NCBI GenBank assembly: GCA_015680685.1
Contig: MNCI01028444.1
Coordinates: 179,494-243,493, forward strand
Direction: 5' to 3'
Length of the DNA stretch: 64,000 nucleotides
From: Gnetum montanum
Taxonomy: Eukaryota > Streptophyta > Gnetopsida > Gnetales > Gnetaceae
Positions 26,410 through 38,749 of this stretch are shown in pieces. The notes beneath the pieces were generated by a model, which did not search any database, had not been told where the DNA came from, and was given only the letters and a program-made list of their open reading frames with translations. Positions within the stretch are counted from its first letter, which is position 1, and every line of letters starts with the position of its first letter. Both the position numbers and the translations under genes were made by a program.

Positions 26410-26639
26410 TAACCCCATGACTGAATGAAAACTTATCCTCAAGTTCCCTTATAAAATTGGAAAGGTATGGGATTATTAATTGACTCTTAACAAAATAAAC
26501 TAACTTGACAAAACTGAGTGTCCAAGTGTACGAATCAACAAATTAGAAAAAATTGTGGTGTTCATGACACAAAATTAAACACCATGACATGACTACACAA
26601 GAATTTAATAGCACATCCTTTGATGACATGAAGGTGATG

Positions 26640-29518
26640 AAGAAGATTAGACAATCCCAACTAGTGGAGGCTCTTGAGGTTCTAAAGGACCTTCACTGAC
26701 TTCAAGCATGTGAGGTAGCTAAGGTAGCTATGGCTATCCTGCTATAGCTACAACCTCTAGTGGAAGGTAAAATGCATCTAGTAATGCCTTCATCTTCTCC
26801 TCCTTACTCTAGGAATCATTCACAATTCATGTGTTATCACCAATGTGGGTTGGAATGGGGATACCCCACAGACAACATTATTGGGAACATCTTCTTCATG
26901 TTAACAAACTAGGCAATGAACTCTTTGCATTCAATATCGAATGCCCTGATTGTGTTCTATAGCTCCTAGTAGTCATTCATCCTTTTGGCTAGGTTCTTAA
27001 TAGTTGATCATTGATTAGTGAATCATGCCTTGAGAACTTTGAGTTTAGCATTTTCGGCTGCAAGCTTTTGCTTGGTGTCTTTGTGATGCTTAAAGTTGGC
27101 CTCGTACAAAAAGTATGAGCTGTCCACTTATTTCTTGAGCTCCAACTATGGTCATCTGATAGTTAACATGGCTAGATTTGCATAACAGAGATTGGCAAGC
27201 TCCATGTACCCCATCATCTTCTCGATCTACAACTCCTTCATGTAGTTTTTTGCTTTATTGTAGATATCTATCCCATCAACAATGGGTTTCCACACTTCTT
27301 TTCATTGCTAGAATTATTAAAGGGCTTCATTCACTTTTACCTTCATCAACTGGATGTGTTTTTCATTTACTTCCTTTTGTAGACTAACCTATTCTCTGCA
27401 ATGGTCCTTGACTATCTCAAATTTAAGAGCCTTTGATTTCTAGGTGGCTACCTCGATCATAGTTTTTTTATGAAGGGCATGAACCTCCTCCATGGACAGA
27501 TTTTTATTTTCTGCTACTCGTCTCCTCAGTTCTATGTTTTCTTTGGCCAATTGCTCCTGCTATTAATGGATGAAGTTTGTTAATTGTTGTTTATGCACAT
27601 CAACATTTTGTATGTGATGGTTCTCTACAGTCAATTATACGTTCTCCTGGAAATTTTGATCTAAGGCTTTTTAAATCTTATGCTGTGTGGCCTCTACCAA
27701 GGATCGATGGAACACTACCATCTCCATTACATCCTTAACCCCTTTTAGTTTAGTGTGAAGATATTTCATAGATTCATCTCTTGTTAGTGCTAGGTTGAGG
27801 AATGTGAGGTCAATAATCTAGGCTCTTAATTCAGTAACTTCCATAGCCAAGTATTCATTTAGCTTCTAGGCTATTTCAAGTTTTCCCTTCAAAATGATAT
27901 TCTTACACCTTACCTTTAGTAGCTCTAATTGGATTGCAATAATACCGTTTGAAAGGTTAAAGACATCTGGAAATAGTTGCCCAGTTTCCACCAGTTGGAC
28001 CAATAGATCTTCATGTTATGCTGCATTTATTCTACGACTTGTGGTCCCTGCAGATGTCTACACATCTTTGAGTGTAGTGATGTCTAGTGCAAATGCCACA
28101 AGTGCATTGAGTATTTCGATAATATGATCAGCGACCACTTCTGCTACAATCTCCTGCCCTTTGTGTTACATCACCAAAATTTTTACCCCCTCACCCTCCT
28201 CCAAGTGCACCTAGAAGGTCATAATGTTCCCAAAGATTTATAGGACTATTTTTTATTCTACAAGAGATATTGTGATCTCTCTAGTACTCAGATTTGACCT
28301 TGCAGGAAACTACATTCTTTAGGCTAAGAAAATAGATCCACCTCCACCCATCAAATTAATATTCTGGGCCACCTCATTTAGGTGACTCATTACTAGTCGA
28401 TACATGGTTGGGTCCCCACCACTCATGCCTGCTCATTGCTCTTGTTCATTCAAGAGCCATTCTTGGTATTTGTGCAATTGTTAAGTAGTTACAATGATGT
28501 TTGGCACAATTTTTTGAGTGGTAGATGGAGGTGGTAGTCACTACTCCTCTTCTTAGATAGTTGTTGTAGGTGCCTTATCTTTCATCATTTTTGCCTAGTT
28601 GGTGGCCGAAACTTACCTAATGATGTCATTGGTGTGGCACACTATTTGTCCCCTTTGACAAAGTTTTTTAATGAGGCATCGAAAGGGAAGTTCCTTCCTT
28701 CCATGTTTATTTTCTTTAAACTGCTTCTCCATCTCTAAATAGATTAGCTATGGAAGGTTGATGGGGAATCTCCCACTCAGAGCAATGCATGCTCAGGCAA
28801 AGAAGGTAGTGATTCTGCTTGGCCTCACCGTGGGATTGAGGTGAAAGGCTGAAATCTTGTAGTGTATCCTCTTTGCCAGTGTGAGCGCATCAAAGTCCTT
28901 GAGTTCAACACCATAGCAATGCTAAATTCATTCTTTCTTTATGTTGGGATCTACCTACATCAGGATATTAACAAGACTTGCCCCTAATCAAGAAACCTAT
29001 GTGCTACAGTAATGGCTTACACTGAGTAGGAAACTGAGATGTCTTTGATTTTCATCATTGATCTAGGTTGTCTATTGTTCCAAAATAGGAATGTCTCTCC
29101 CATGTACCACTCCCTAGTGGAAGTGATAATTAGCCACCTGGGAGAGGCCTTTAGCTGGTCTTGCACTTCTTTTGGTGTTTACTCCAGGAATGGGCTAAAG
29201 TTTAATTCCTGGAGCACTATTTTTTGGACCTCTTGTGATTTGATCTGATTTAAGCAAGCCTCTATCAAGGTCACCTCAAAATTTTCTTGTAGTGCTAGCA
29301 CATCATCCCAATGGGAGTGTTCTATTGCTGCTAGTGGTTCTAAAATCTATCTGATAGATTCCACTTCTACCTCTTCCCTAACAAGACTTGTGATGTGCAT
29401 TGCCAATGATTCTTCTTGGGCTTATTCTTAGCCTCTTCCTATTCTAGGTCATTTCTCTCTTGGTTCAGATGGTCCTGCTTCCTACATGTGCTTCCCTTTT
29501 AGTGCCATTTGTGGTCAC
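26640..29518 (-). pseudogene. E2 third ORF (ORF3), function unknown, broken
   Basis: It starts at ATG 29518 and ends near 26640, about 950 codons, collinear with E1 ORF3. Readable parts include LNFSPFLEYTPKEVQDQLKA near 29180-29240 and WEIPHQPSI-type sequence near 28760 in one frame. The segment near 28600-28820 reads INLP, EMEKQFKEN, ELPFRCLIKKLCQRGQIV, matching the E1 segment VNLP, IEKLFKEKE, LIRKLCKRARIV. Downstream (28100-26900) is Glu/Lys/Gln-rich and probably coiled coil. Stops are dispersed. The protein family is not recognised. Its position after integrase is that of env-like or plant-specific ORFs in some gypsy lineages. Confidence 0.6.
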
Positions 29519-31677
29519 AACACATCCATGGATTAGTAGATATAATGTGCAACTTTAAAGTTTTGAATACCTTCTCTTGTTAGTTAGCTATACTTTGGCC
29601 AAGGTTGGACCATGGAAAATTAATTATTTTATTAATTATTTATTTAAATGTCACTTGAGCTTGTTGGAAATGTTTAACTCTTGTAATTCAGTGTTTAATA
29701 GTTGAATTCCTAGTTAAACCTTTGTGGGAATTAGAAAAATAGTAAAAAAAAATTTCTATCAAAAATGGTACATTTGTGGCCCCCATGAAAAAGAGCTTAC
29801 CTCTAGTAGCTATAGGGTCAAAGAACGAAGTGATTTGAATAAACGGTTAGGAAGTTATGAGCTCTAGAAGGTTCTAGGCTCTAAAAATTTGAAAAAATCC
29901 TTTGGTGTTTGTGAGAGAATGTAAAATTTTTCAAGTGGGGTTATGCACATATATACTATTTTTCCTTTATGTCAATGGGGCCCTATATACAAGGCCTCAT
30001 ATATGAGTTTACTTCGTCAACAGGGTCTTGTATATGGGGCCCATATGCAAAAATTTGAAATTTGAATATCTCAAAAAATATAAGGAATTGTTCAATGAAA
30101 TTGGGATCCATGAAATCCTAGACAAGCCAAGAATATGATAAAATCATTGAAGAGGGTCTTTGAAAGCTAAAAAATTGAAAAAATTTAATGGAGAATGTAT
30201 TTAATGAACAAAATTTGTAAAGAAACACATGGTTTGATGCAAAAGATGGATGTATGTAGGATTCTACTTGTAAGAATGCCTTAGGATAAGGTACTTAATG
30301 AGACCAACCAAGAGATATATAAGTGGGTCCTCCCCATAGTAAACACATTCTCTTTTTTCCCTTGCATAACCTCAACCTAAGGAATTTTTGGGCCCTATAG
30401 GTGATTAATGGTTGATGGAAGTTAAGGACCAAAAACTGGAAGATTCTACCTAAGAATTCAAATACATCAGACCAAGACACAGAGTTAACAACATGGACAC
30501 TAGCAATGAGGTGAGCTATGGACAACATAGATGGATGCTAGGGAAGGTAAAATGGAATTCCAAATTAAGGTAATAAGAAGTCCCTTGAGGAGTTCATGTT
30601 ACAATCACTAAAGAAGATTCATCCTTAGTCTAGACCAAAATCAACCTCTTTCGGTGACTTCGCATTGCCACTCCAAGACTGATCCACCTCCTCGAGACAC
30701 AAGAGTGCTTCCACAAAACAACCACTACTCCATGAAGAGAATAAAAGAGAAGTAGGAAGTGAGAGATGACCTTAGAGAGGACCTTCAGTCATGGGTAACA
30801 TGTCTTTCTAGTCCCATAACTAGTGTTTGTAGCCCATTTATTTCTGCTTTGAATTTCCTCATGTTTTTTTTTTTTAATTTTGATTTTATTTTTCTTTTCT
30901 TTTTTGTATTTTTGGATGGGAACCACACCATGAAAAGACTTTACTTAACTTCCTATTAGTGGTCAAAACGGAATGGTAAGAAGTCCATGAAAACACTCGA
31001 GCACCCAAGTAAGTAGAAGAGTAAAAAGTGTATTAAGTCCTCTTGAATTTACACCTTATGCAAACCTTTGAATCTTTCCCAATTTTAAAAACTACCAAGG
31101 TCATAAATTTATTAAAAGTTGATTTAATAAAAGGGACCACAAACTTTCAAAACAAGGAAAACCATAGAGTTTGTGAATGGGTGGATATCGTGGACTCGCT
31201 ACTTATTCCATGAAAAAGAAATCATGACTAAGTTATTGGTACAAAAATTCAAAAATAGAAACCAGATAATAGCAAATAAAACATAAAGCACAAACCGCCA
31301 TTAGTAGCAGTTACAACACCACTGTGTCCTATTGGCAATAAAGCACTTTTATTAGCAAAAATTTGAAAATCACACTAAAAAAACAAGGTAAAATATATAA
31401 GAAAGTGTAAAGTATTTAAGAAAGATTCAAATGTACTAACGATGATGTAAAAAATGGTGTAAAAGTAGGAAAAATTTCAAAATTAAAAATTAAAAATTTA
31501 TAAAGTAAATAATTTATAAAATCAAAAATGTGAAAAAAAATAGAAAAATTGAGGATCCATATGGATGATTAGAATAGATGCCCATCTTCCTCATGACTGA
31601 GTTGGAAGGAGGATATTTGAAAAATTGAGTATGGTTTTTCATCCATTGAGGTAGCTATTGCACTAGCTTACTTAGGC
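29519..31677 (-). other. E2 non-coding block between integrase and ORF3
   Basis: No frame. It carries the E-family islands: CATGGGTAACATGTCTTTCT near 30791, AAGTGGGTCCTCCCCATAG near 30322, CTCATGACTGAGTTGGAAGG near 31588. It matches 2520-4555 of E1 in inverted orientation, including the GTGAATGGGTGGAT / ATCCACCCATTCAT pair (31170 and 2968). Confidence 0.6.
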
Positions 31678-32830
31678 TCATGGAAAAGATTTACTTGTTG
31701 GATGTTGACCAACTACTTTTTATCTGTGCTATCAAGGTTGTATATAGTCATGGCCTTAGAAGTAAAGGTTTCATCAATTATATAAGGTCCCTCCCACAAT
31801 GTTTAGAATTTAGTTTTCTAAGGTACATGTGTGGATTCTAGTAGAGAACCTTATCTTCTAGTTGAAATTTTACTTTCTATATTTGAAGGTCATGTCGTTG
31901 TTTGTTATATGCCTTGTTTACTTCATTCAAAGATAGGGCCACTAATCAATTTTCATCTAGCACATTCATGTTGATAAATATTTCTCTTTATGCTAGGCTT
32001 AAGTCATGATCCAAATCATAGGTTATTGAGAGTGTACGAAGCTTGGATTAGATGGGGAGCATTGGAAGTTTTCCATATACTAGCTTATAGGGAGTATAGT
32101 CAATAGGGATCTTCCATGTTAAGCTGTAGGCCCAGAGGGAATTATTGAGTTTTGTGCTCTAATCTCTCCTATATTTGCTTATGGTCCTTGTTAGGATCTT
32201 TGTGATCTCCTTGTTAGTTACCTCTACTTGACCGTTGGCTTGGGGGTAATAGGGTGTTGTTAATTTATGTTTGACCCCCAAGCATTGCATAAGTTTTTAG
32301 AAAGTAACACATGTAAAATGAGTTCCATTATTAGAAATCAGTGCATGTGGCGTCCCAAAACTATTTACAACATTTTGTTATACAAATCTAGCAGTAGTGG
32401 TTGATACATAGTCGATGACAGTTGTTGCTTTTGTTTATTTAGTGCAGCAGTCGACTACTACGATAATATATGCCTTTCCATTGGACATGGGTGTGATGGA
32501 ACCCATGAATTCAATGCCCCATATCTCAAAGGGCTCTAGTGGTTGAATCCACTATAGAGGACCCTCCATTTAAGGTCATTCAACCATCTCGTTAATAGCA
32601 TTCACAAGATCAAACAAATTGATGAGAATCCCTAAAGATTATTGACCAATAATATCCTACTATCAAGATTTTTATGGCCATGCATCTCCATGCATAGTGA
32701 CCTTCATAAGGGACTTCGTGAACATCTTGGAGAATGTGCAATTGATCTATATTTGGGACACACCAATGAACTAGGCCATCAACACACACCTTGTAAATGT
32801 GTCCATTAATTTCCATGAAGTACTCTACCT
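31678..32830 (-). pseudogene. E2 integrase, broken
   Basis: Minus-strand homologue of E1 integrase. The N-terminal part 32610-32816 reads MEINGHIYKVCVDGLVHWCV, then DQLHILQDVHEVPYEGHYAW (the H..H pair) and YYWSIIFRDSHQF. The core is partly readable near 32260-32520 (GAIDFMGS-type, then ISNNGTHF where the E1 copy has SDNG, i.e. Asp to Asn). The C-terminal GPY region is near 31790 (EGPYI). The frame ends FHEPK-TAA at 31678. Numerous stops. Confidence 0.82.
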
Positions 32831-33009
32831 AATGAAGAAATTGTTATTTCTTTTTAAAGTCCAAATCTTATGGCATCCTTAAGTGAGAAGGTAAGTGAGG
32901 ATGCCATCATACCATTTTGGTTCAAGAGGCACTTGGTCATTTAGTACTCCTGTAAAGAGGAGTTCATCTAGAAATTGATAAAAGAGTAGACTCTCCTCCT
33001 TTTTATTAT

Positions 33010-34240
33010 CCCATCTTAACCGAGAGAGGCGGTTAGCGATCACATTCTTAGTCCCTTTCTAATCTACCATTGTGAGATTAAATTCCTACAAGATCACGAG
33101 CCATTGTATGATATGAGGACTCACTATTGGCTTGCTCATTAGGAAGTGGATGGCATTTGATCTATGTGCACAAATACTTTGTAGCCAAGCACATAGTGTC
33201 TAAACTTTTCAAGAGTATACACCACTACCATCAATTCTTTCTTAGTTGTGGTGTAATTCAACTATGCACCTAGCATGCTTTGGCTTGCATAGTGGATGTA
33301 ATATGGACATTTCTTATCATCCAACTACATAAGCATGACTCCCAAGGCATAATTAGATGCATCTATCATTATATGAAATGGCTTGGACTAGTCTGGTGCC
33401 TGTAGAATTAGATTTTCCATGAGTTTTTCTTTTAGTTGTTGGAATGCACATTCACATTTCTTGGTCTAAATGAATAGAGCGGCTTTCTTTGTAAGCTTGA
33501 CCAATAGCTTTATGATCTTAGAGAAATTCTCTATAAATCACTAGTAGTAGCTAGTGTGTCCAAAGAATGATTGAACATCTTTGATCGTCTCTGTTTGGCA
33601 TGTGATTCCTTGGATGACCCTTATCTTTTTCAAGTCTACATCAATCCCCTCTTGAAACATTTAGTGCCCTAGTACTATGCCCCCCTAGATCATTAGATGG
33701 CTTTTCTACCTATTGAGCCTAAGGTTGTTTCAACACATTTTTTTAGTACCTACTCAAGGTGAACCAGGGTTTGCTCAAATGTAGCCCCATAAGTAGAGAA
33801 GTCATCCATAAAGACTTCTACCATGTTACCAATTTTCTATTGAAAAATACTAAGGACTAGGCATTGAAATGTTGTATAGACCGAACTACATCTTGCAATA
33901 TGCAAAAGTGCCATAGGGACTTGTGAGTGTTTTCTTGTCCTAACCTTCTGGTGTAATTTGAATTTGGTTATGGCCACTATAACCATCCAAGAAGCTATAA
34001 TAGCAATGCCTAGAAATGATGTCCAAAAATTAGTCCACAAATGGCAATGGAAAATGATATTTAAATGTTGTCATGTTCAATAACCTAAAGTCAATGTAGA
34101 CCTACCACTTGCCATCTTTCTTTGGCATAATTACGAGTGGGATAATCCACTTACTATCTGTGATGGGATAGATGAACCCTACCATGAGGAGTTGTTCTAT
34201 TTCCTCTTTGATGATCTACTTTAACATGGGGTTCAGCTGC
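33010..34240 (-). pseudogene. E2 reverse transcriptase and RNase H, broken
   Basis: RT starts near 34240 (GFIYPITDSKWIIPLVIMPK, KKDGKW), continues FRLLNMTTF and HFPLPFVD near 34080, then FLDGYSGHNQIQIT near 33970. The catalytic motif reads EVFMDDFSTYG near 33800, so FMDD is intact here, unlike E1 and C. RNase H follows to about 33010: YALGVMLM-type sequence near 33345, ELMVVVYTLEKF near 33230, and an end matching the E1 NVVADHLS near 33010. Broken by TAG/TGA stops and small shifts. Confidence 0.83.
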
Positions 34241-34278
34241 CTTTGTGGCTACCTTCTTGGCTTCATGGCTATGCAATG

Positions 34279-35200
34279 CTAGCATATCCATGGATCAATT
34301 CCAATCAACTCTAGATATGACCAAGCAAAGGTTGTTGGCCATTTGTTGACCACTTGTAAAATTTTGTCTTTTTGTTTGACAGAAAGATTTGCATTGATTA
34401 TCACTAGTTTATCATTGTTTACAAATGCATACTTCATGCTAGCTAGTAGAGTTTTTAACTCTAGGGGATCCGACTTGAAATTATCAGGGATTACCAACTC
34501 TTCCCAATAGGTATCATCATCTTCATCATCAAAGAGTTGGTGATGAACTTACTCAAGTTCATCTATTCCTTTGATGTAAGCACATGTCAAGCCCTTAGTT
34601 GGTTCCATGCATAATGTGCTACTATTAGAGTCAACTATTAGCCACTAAGTGCCCTCCTATTTTGTGGCTACACTGTATAGGCACCTCTGGATATCTATTT
34701 ATTGTGCACACTAATTGCATGCTTTAATGAATGTACTCTTCATGGATCATATTTTCTGCACACAATTGTACCTATCATCATTGTACGTGATGCATGGAAC
34801 ACACTTCTTCTCTAGTCATGCAAATTCATTTTCCTTGAATATTTCCAAGAAGAGGTCCCTGATGTCCATTCGTGCATCAACAATTCTTAACCATGCCCTT
34901 CCCATAATTATGGGAAAGTCACAATTGTAGTTATCTACCTTGATCACCAGAAAATTCATAGGATAGGAGCACCCACAAACTATGGTCACAATGCCCCCAA
35001 CTAATGCCAAAGGAACAATGATTGACTGGTCTACCAACTCTAAATGGATGTTGCTCTTCTTGAGAGGTGGTAGGTTCCAAGCCTTGTACATGTCATGGGA
35101 GACGAGATTAACACCAAAACCATAATCAAGAAGAGCCTTTCATGGCTCATGTCCAATAATTTGCAAGTAAATAAGAAGATTTCCTAGGTTAAATCTTTTC
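34279..35200 (-). pseudogene. E2 aspartic protease and linker to RT, broken
   Basis: The active site near 35110-35140 reads KALLDYGFGVNLVSHDMYKA, with DYG in the place of the retropepsin D-T/S-G. It then reads WNLPPLKKSNIHLELVDQSI, PMNFLVIKV and FPIIMGRAWLRIVDARMDI, the ILGRPWL-type motif. The linker at 34279-34497 (SDPLELKTLLASMKYAFVNN, FAWSYLELIGIDPWIC) is the usual acidic bridge to RT. This bridge is what B and E3 have lost together with RT. Confidence 0.78.
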
Positions 35201-37695
35201 ATGGGAAGGTTTCTAACCTCGATCCAATCACAAATAGCATGAGTTAACATCACAATGCAAATCCAAGGTAACGTTTGGTTTGAAGGATATTAGAATGTTT
35301 TGATGTAGAGGATGAAGGTGTTGGAGATGCAGGGTGACTAGCCACATTAAGTTGTGAGGGTTTGGGAGGAATTTTGGATCAGAAAAAGGATCATTTCCTA
35401 GATTGATTGTCTAAACCACCCAGCTAGAAAGCTAGTTGTAAATTTACAACCCTTGTAGAATTTTGTTGTTGTAGCTGTGGGGGAATTTCATCCTACATGA
35501 ATGGAGTAAGAGGTAACTAGGTAGAGGGTGGAGGGATGTGTGAAAATGGATGTAGAAAGTTGTATAGATATGGACGCTCTTCTTGAGTAGATGGTGAATG
35601 AGTTTGATGATACTCTAGAGAATAATAGTGATGTTGGAATGATGCATGGCTTGCATAGCTTCGTGGAGAAATGGGTTGCTGAACATAGTACCCATATGAA
35701 TTTGGTTGTCTATGAGGGTACTGCAGCCTTGGTAGTGGCATTGCCCATGATTGTAGTTGCTACCACTATTGGTATTTCTCATACAGTTTTGGTGGAGCTC
35801 CACTTGGATAGTAAGCTTGTTGTTGTTGATGGAACTACCTTAGATTTCCTTGAGAATAAGGCAATCGTTTGGGTGCTTACCTTCATGCTAGTCGCAAATT
35901 CAATAAGTACACCCCAAACTCTTGTAAGTGTGACACCATAAGGAAATGTCCCTTAGGATGTTCATACTAACAAATGTTACATTCATCAGCATTGTTGGAG
36001 TCTGTCTCCATAACTTCTTCAACTACAACAACTTTGCCCTTACCTCTTTGGTAGGCACATTCAACTTCTTTCTACCTCTTATGATTATGATCACTATTTT
36101 GCTCTTTGGATTCTTTAGCAATATTCATAGCACTTTGGAATTTTTCATCCAAAGAGTCCTATAATTTATCAACCTTTGCTAAAATATCAAAAATAGATTT
36201 TTGAATGGACAAGATTTTCTTGTTCATCACTTCATCAAGTGGTGACTCCTCCTTGTTAGAGAATCAAATCTCCCTTTTCCTGATGGAAGGGTCCATATTA
36301 TATTCTTCTGCACTTTCCCTTTTTTAGAACTCACCTTCTTCTTTTACTACACACTTTATCAACCTTTGTATCTGATGAGCTCTTAGTTCAAATAGTCTTT
36401 CTTGGCCATAAACCCCAAGAGTTCTTTTGGTTTCTGGTCTAAGCCCATCTATGATGTGGCAGAGTTGTTCCCTTTGAGAATAACGATGGCTAGGGCATTA
36501 GTTTAAGAGAGAATAAAATCTACCCATGGAAACATCCAAGGGTTCATGTGTTCTCTATTTCCAACCTTGGATTTACCTTCTCAGATTAGACACTCTAGAG
36601 TACTTCTAGTATTTGTCATTAAATAGTTCAAGCATTGTATTCCATTTGCGAATGGATTCTGGCTCTAAGGACTAATATCATCTTTCAGTCTTCTTGATGA
36701 GTTTCCTAGGGAAGAGTTTGAGTTTCTACAAATCATTTTCAATGTTTTGCAAGGCATAGGCATTGTGAAAAACTTGTAGATGTGTCTATCGATTAGAGTT
36801 ATATCCCACCTCAAATCTTGGAATATTGTTCATGTCTAAGCACTTGATCCAACTATCTTTCACATGCCTAGTTGGAATCTTAACCACCTTTACAATGCTA
36901 AGCATGCTTCAAGTTTCCAACAAAGGCTCATCATCATCATTATCTCACTATCGCCAATGATGTCCTTTATTACCCCTTTGTTCATTATGGGCTTGGTGAT
37001 TAATATTGTTGTCCTATTAACCACCTCCATTATGATTATTCTTTCTGCAACGTCTATCAAAATTAGAAGAGGATGCAGATGAAGAGGGTGAAGAGGGAGG
37101 AGGACTACCATCACTATAGTGTCTGCCAAGTCCCTTTCTATTGTTGTGGCCACATTCAAATTTCTTATTATCTTAATGATTACTCAAGCTCCTGCCTTGA
37201 CTACCATCTTTTCCTAAACCTAGAATGTTAATAGTAGAATGTAGATTCAAGTTCATACCCCCATCATCAGTAACCAGGGTGGAGAATTTTCATGTTGAGA
37301 ACCTTCAGAGAAAGGGCCCTCATTATTGTCTTAGTTCAATGGGAACAATGGATTAGTTTCCCCTTCATAGCCTCACAATGCTTCTCTTGATGTTGATCTC
37401 TCTTGTGTTGTGTTTTAATGGAATGGTAGTCCTAATAGTCATAGTCATGCACAACATACTCTTCTTGAAAATTGTGAATGCCTAACTTCTTAAGAGTTCA
37501 AAGCAGCATCACAAGCATAGATCGATCAAGGGGCATTACAATGTTTCCCTCCATATCATGCCATCATAGTTGCTCATCCTGATGTAGGATGAAGGTGAAG
37601 TCAGGAACTCACTCATGTGGATGAGTATATACCACTTTGCACTCCTATGGGACCAGTGGTTTGACATCGTCATGCCTATGAGAAGAAGAAGACAT
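35200..37695 (-). pseudogene. E2 gag, broken
   Basis: It starts at ATG 37695 (MSSSSHRHDDVKPLVP). The capsid domain is at about 36400-36880: DSWIKCLDMNNIPRFEVGYN, then HLQVFHNAYALQNIEN, SLEPESIRKWNTMLELFND and REQLCHIIDGLRPETK, as in plant gypsy gags. A Cys/His knuckle region (near 35960) and a Pro/Gln/Tyr/His-rich C-terminus (about 35520-35800, PLPRLQYPHRQPNSYGYYVQ) precede protease. Stops are mostly TAG/TAA at Gln sites. Confidence 0.8.
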
Positions 37696-37827
37696 TTTGC
37701 AAAATAATTAAATTTATCAGTGTGCTTTGTAATTATATGTCATGTGAGAGTGATGTTGACCTTGGGTTTGTCCAACAATATTAATAATATTCACTAATCC
37801 TAAATAGATTACATTTTAACAAATAAA

Positions 37828-37846
37828 GTTCCCAATAATGATGCCA
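37828..37846 (-). promoter_or_regulatory. E2 primer-binding site (tRNA-Asp)
   Basis: The minus strand reads TGGCATCATTATTGGGAAC. Seven of eight differences from TGGCGCCGTTGCCGGGGAT are C-to-T or G-to-A. It lies one base from the LTR end. Confidence 0.85.
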
Positions 37847-37847
37847 A

Positions 37848-38744
37848 TGATGAGCTATTAAGGTACCCCTATACCCAACCATATGAATCACGAAGCATTC
37901 ACATGTGATTTAGTGGAATTCTGCAGACTTTATAGTTTCTAGTACACTAGTCTACTAGGAAGTAAACCTTGCCCTAAGGTCATTTATTATCTTCCCAATT
38001 ACACTTTTGATGTACAAAGGTATGATTAAGTGTAATTGAGGCATATGATTTTTATTTTTTTATGTTTTATGTCCTTTGATGCTTAGAGTAGAGAGATGGA
38101 ATAATTTAACAACTAATCTAATTTAACCACTTAACTAGTCTCTAACTAATCCTAACATAAGCATACAATCCCACTTTCCATAAACATCCTAAATCCATGT
38201 ATCCACTAATGGGTTACCAAGCACTACGCTATTGGACACACCAAGCAATAACGCTACTGGGATTACCAAGCGAATATGTGTTTATGCTAGAAGCAGTGGT
38301 ACTTATGTATTTAACCTATTTAGCTTATCTTACTTAATCACTTAATTAGCTTACTTACTAAGAAACATTAAACAAATAGTTGAAAACACTCAATGTAAGA
38401 ATAAAACATTGAAACTATCCAAAATGTTGCAAGGTTTATCAAGAAGCTCATCTTTATCGCCATACACACTAGTATGGTTCAGGTATAATAGTGCTCAAAT
38501 AAAGATTCATACACTCAATAACTCTTGCTACTGGCACACAAGAAAATATTCTAACTTTCAAATAAAAAAATTGTAAGAGCTCTACTACTACTATGACTTG
38601 AATTTTGCATAAACATGGCTTAGAGCTCATATTTATAGTTTTTGCTATAGTACTACATCAACATGGCCCCATTGATAGGGCAACACCATGTAAATAGGGC
38701 TCCATCAATGAGGGCCCTTCAACACAACACTTTGACACTCATCA
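37848..38744 (-). repeat. E2 5' LTR
   Basis: 897 bp, ends TG and CA intact (TGATGAGTGTC at 38744, CTCATCA at 37848, minus strand). It aligns with 25498-26409. ATATTTATAG near 38629 could be the promoter TATA region. Confidence 0.9.
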
Positions 38745-38749
38745 ATATG
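38745..38749. repeat. Target-site duplication of E2
   Basis: ATATG, identical to 25493-25497 on the other side of E2. Confidence 0.9.

Larger units (their letters stand above)
25498..38744 (-). mobile_element. E2: complete Ty3/gypsy element inserted in the B LTR
   Basis: 13,247 bp from TGATGAG to CTCATCA, flanked by perfect ATATG duplications (25493-25497 and 38745-38749). The minus strand reads: 5' LTR, tRNA-Asp primer site, gag, protease, RT, RNase H, integrase, non-coding block, ORF3, 3' LTR. Same family as E1. Both LTRs are present (897 and 912 bp) and clearly diverged, so insertion is old although it is younger than B. All coding parts are broken. It is the best template for the full architecture of the E family. 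Confidence 0.92.

Noticed and set aside
35591-35941. 116-codon plus-strand ORF with hydrophobic stretches
   Set aside because: Shadow of the Gln/Tyr/Pro-rich gag tail of E2, which reads on the minus strand and has homologues in B and E3.
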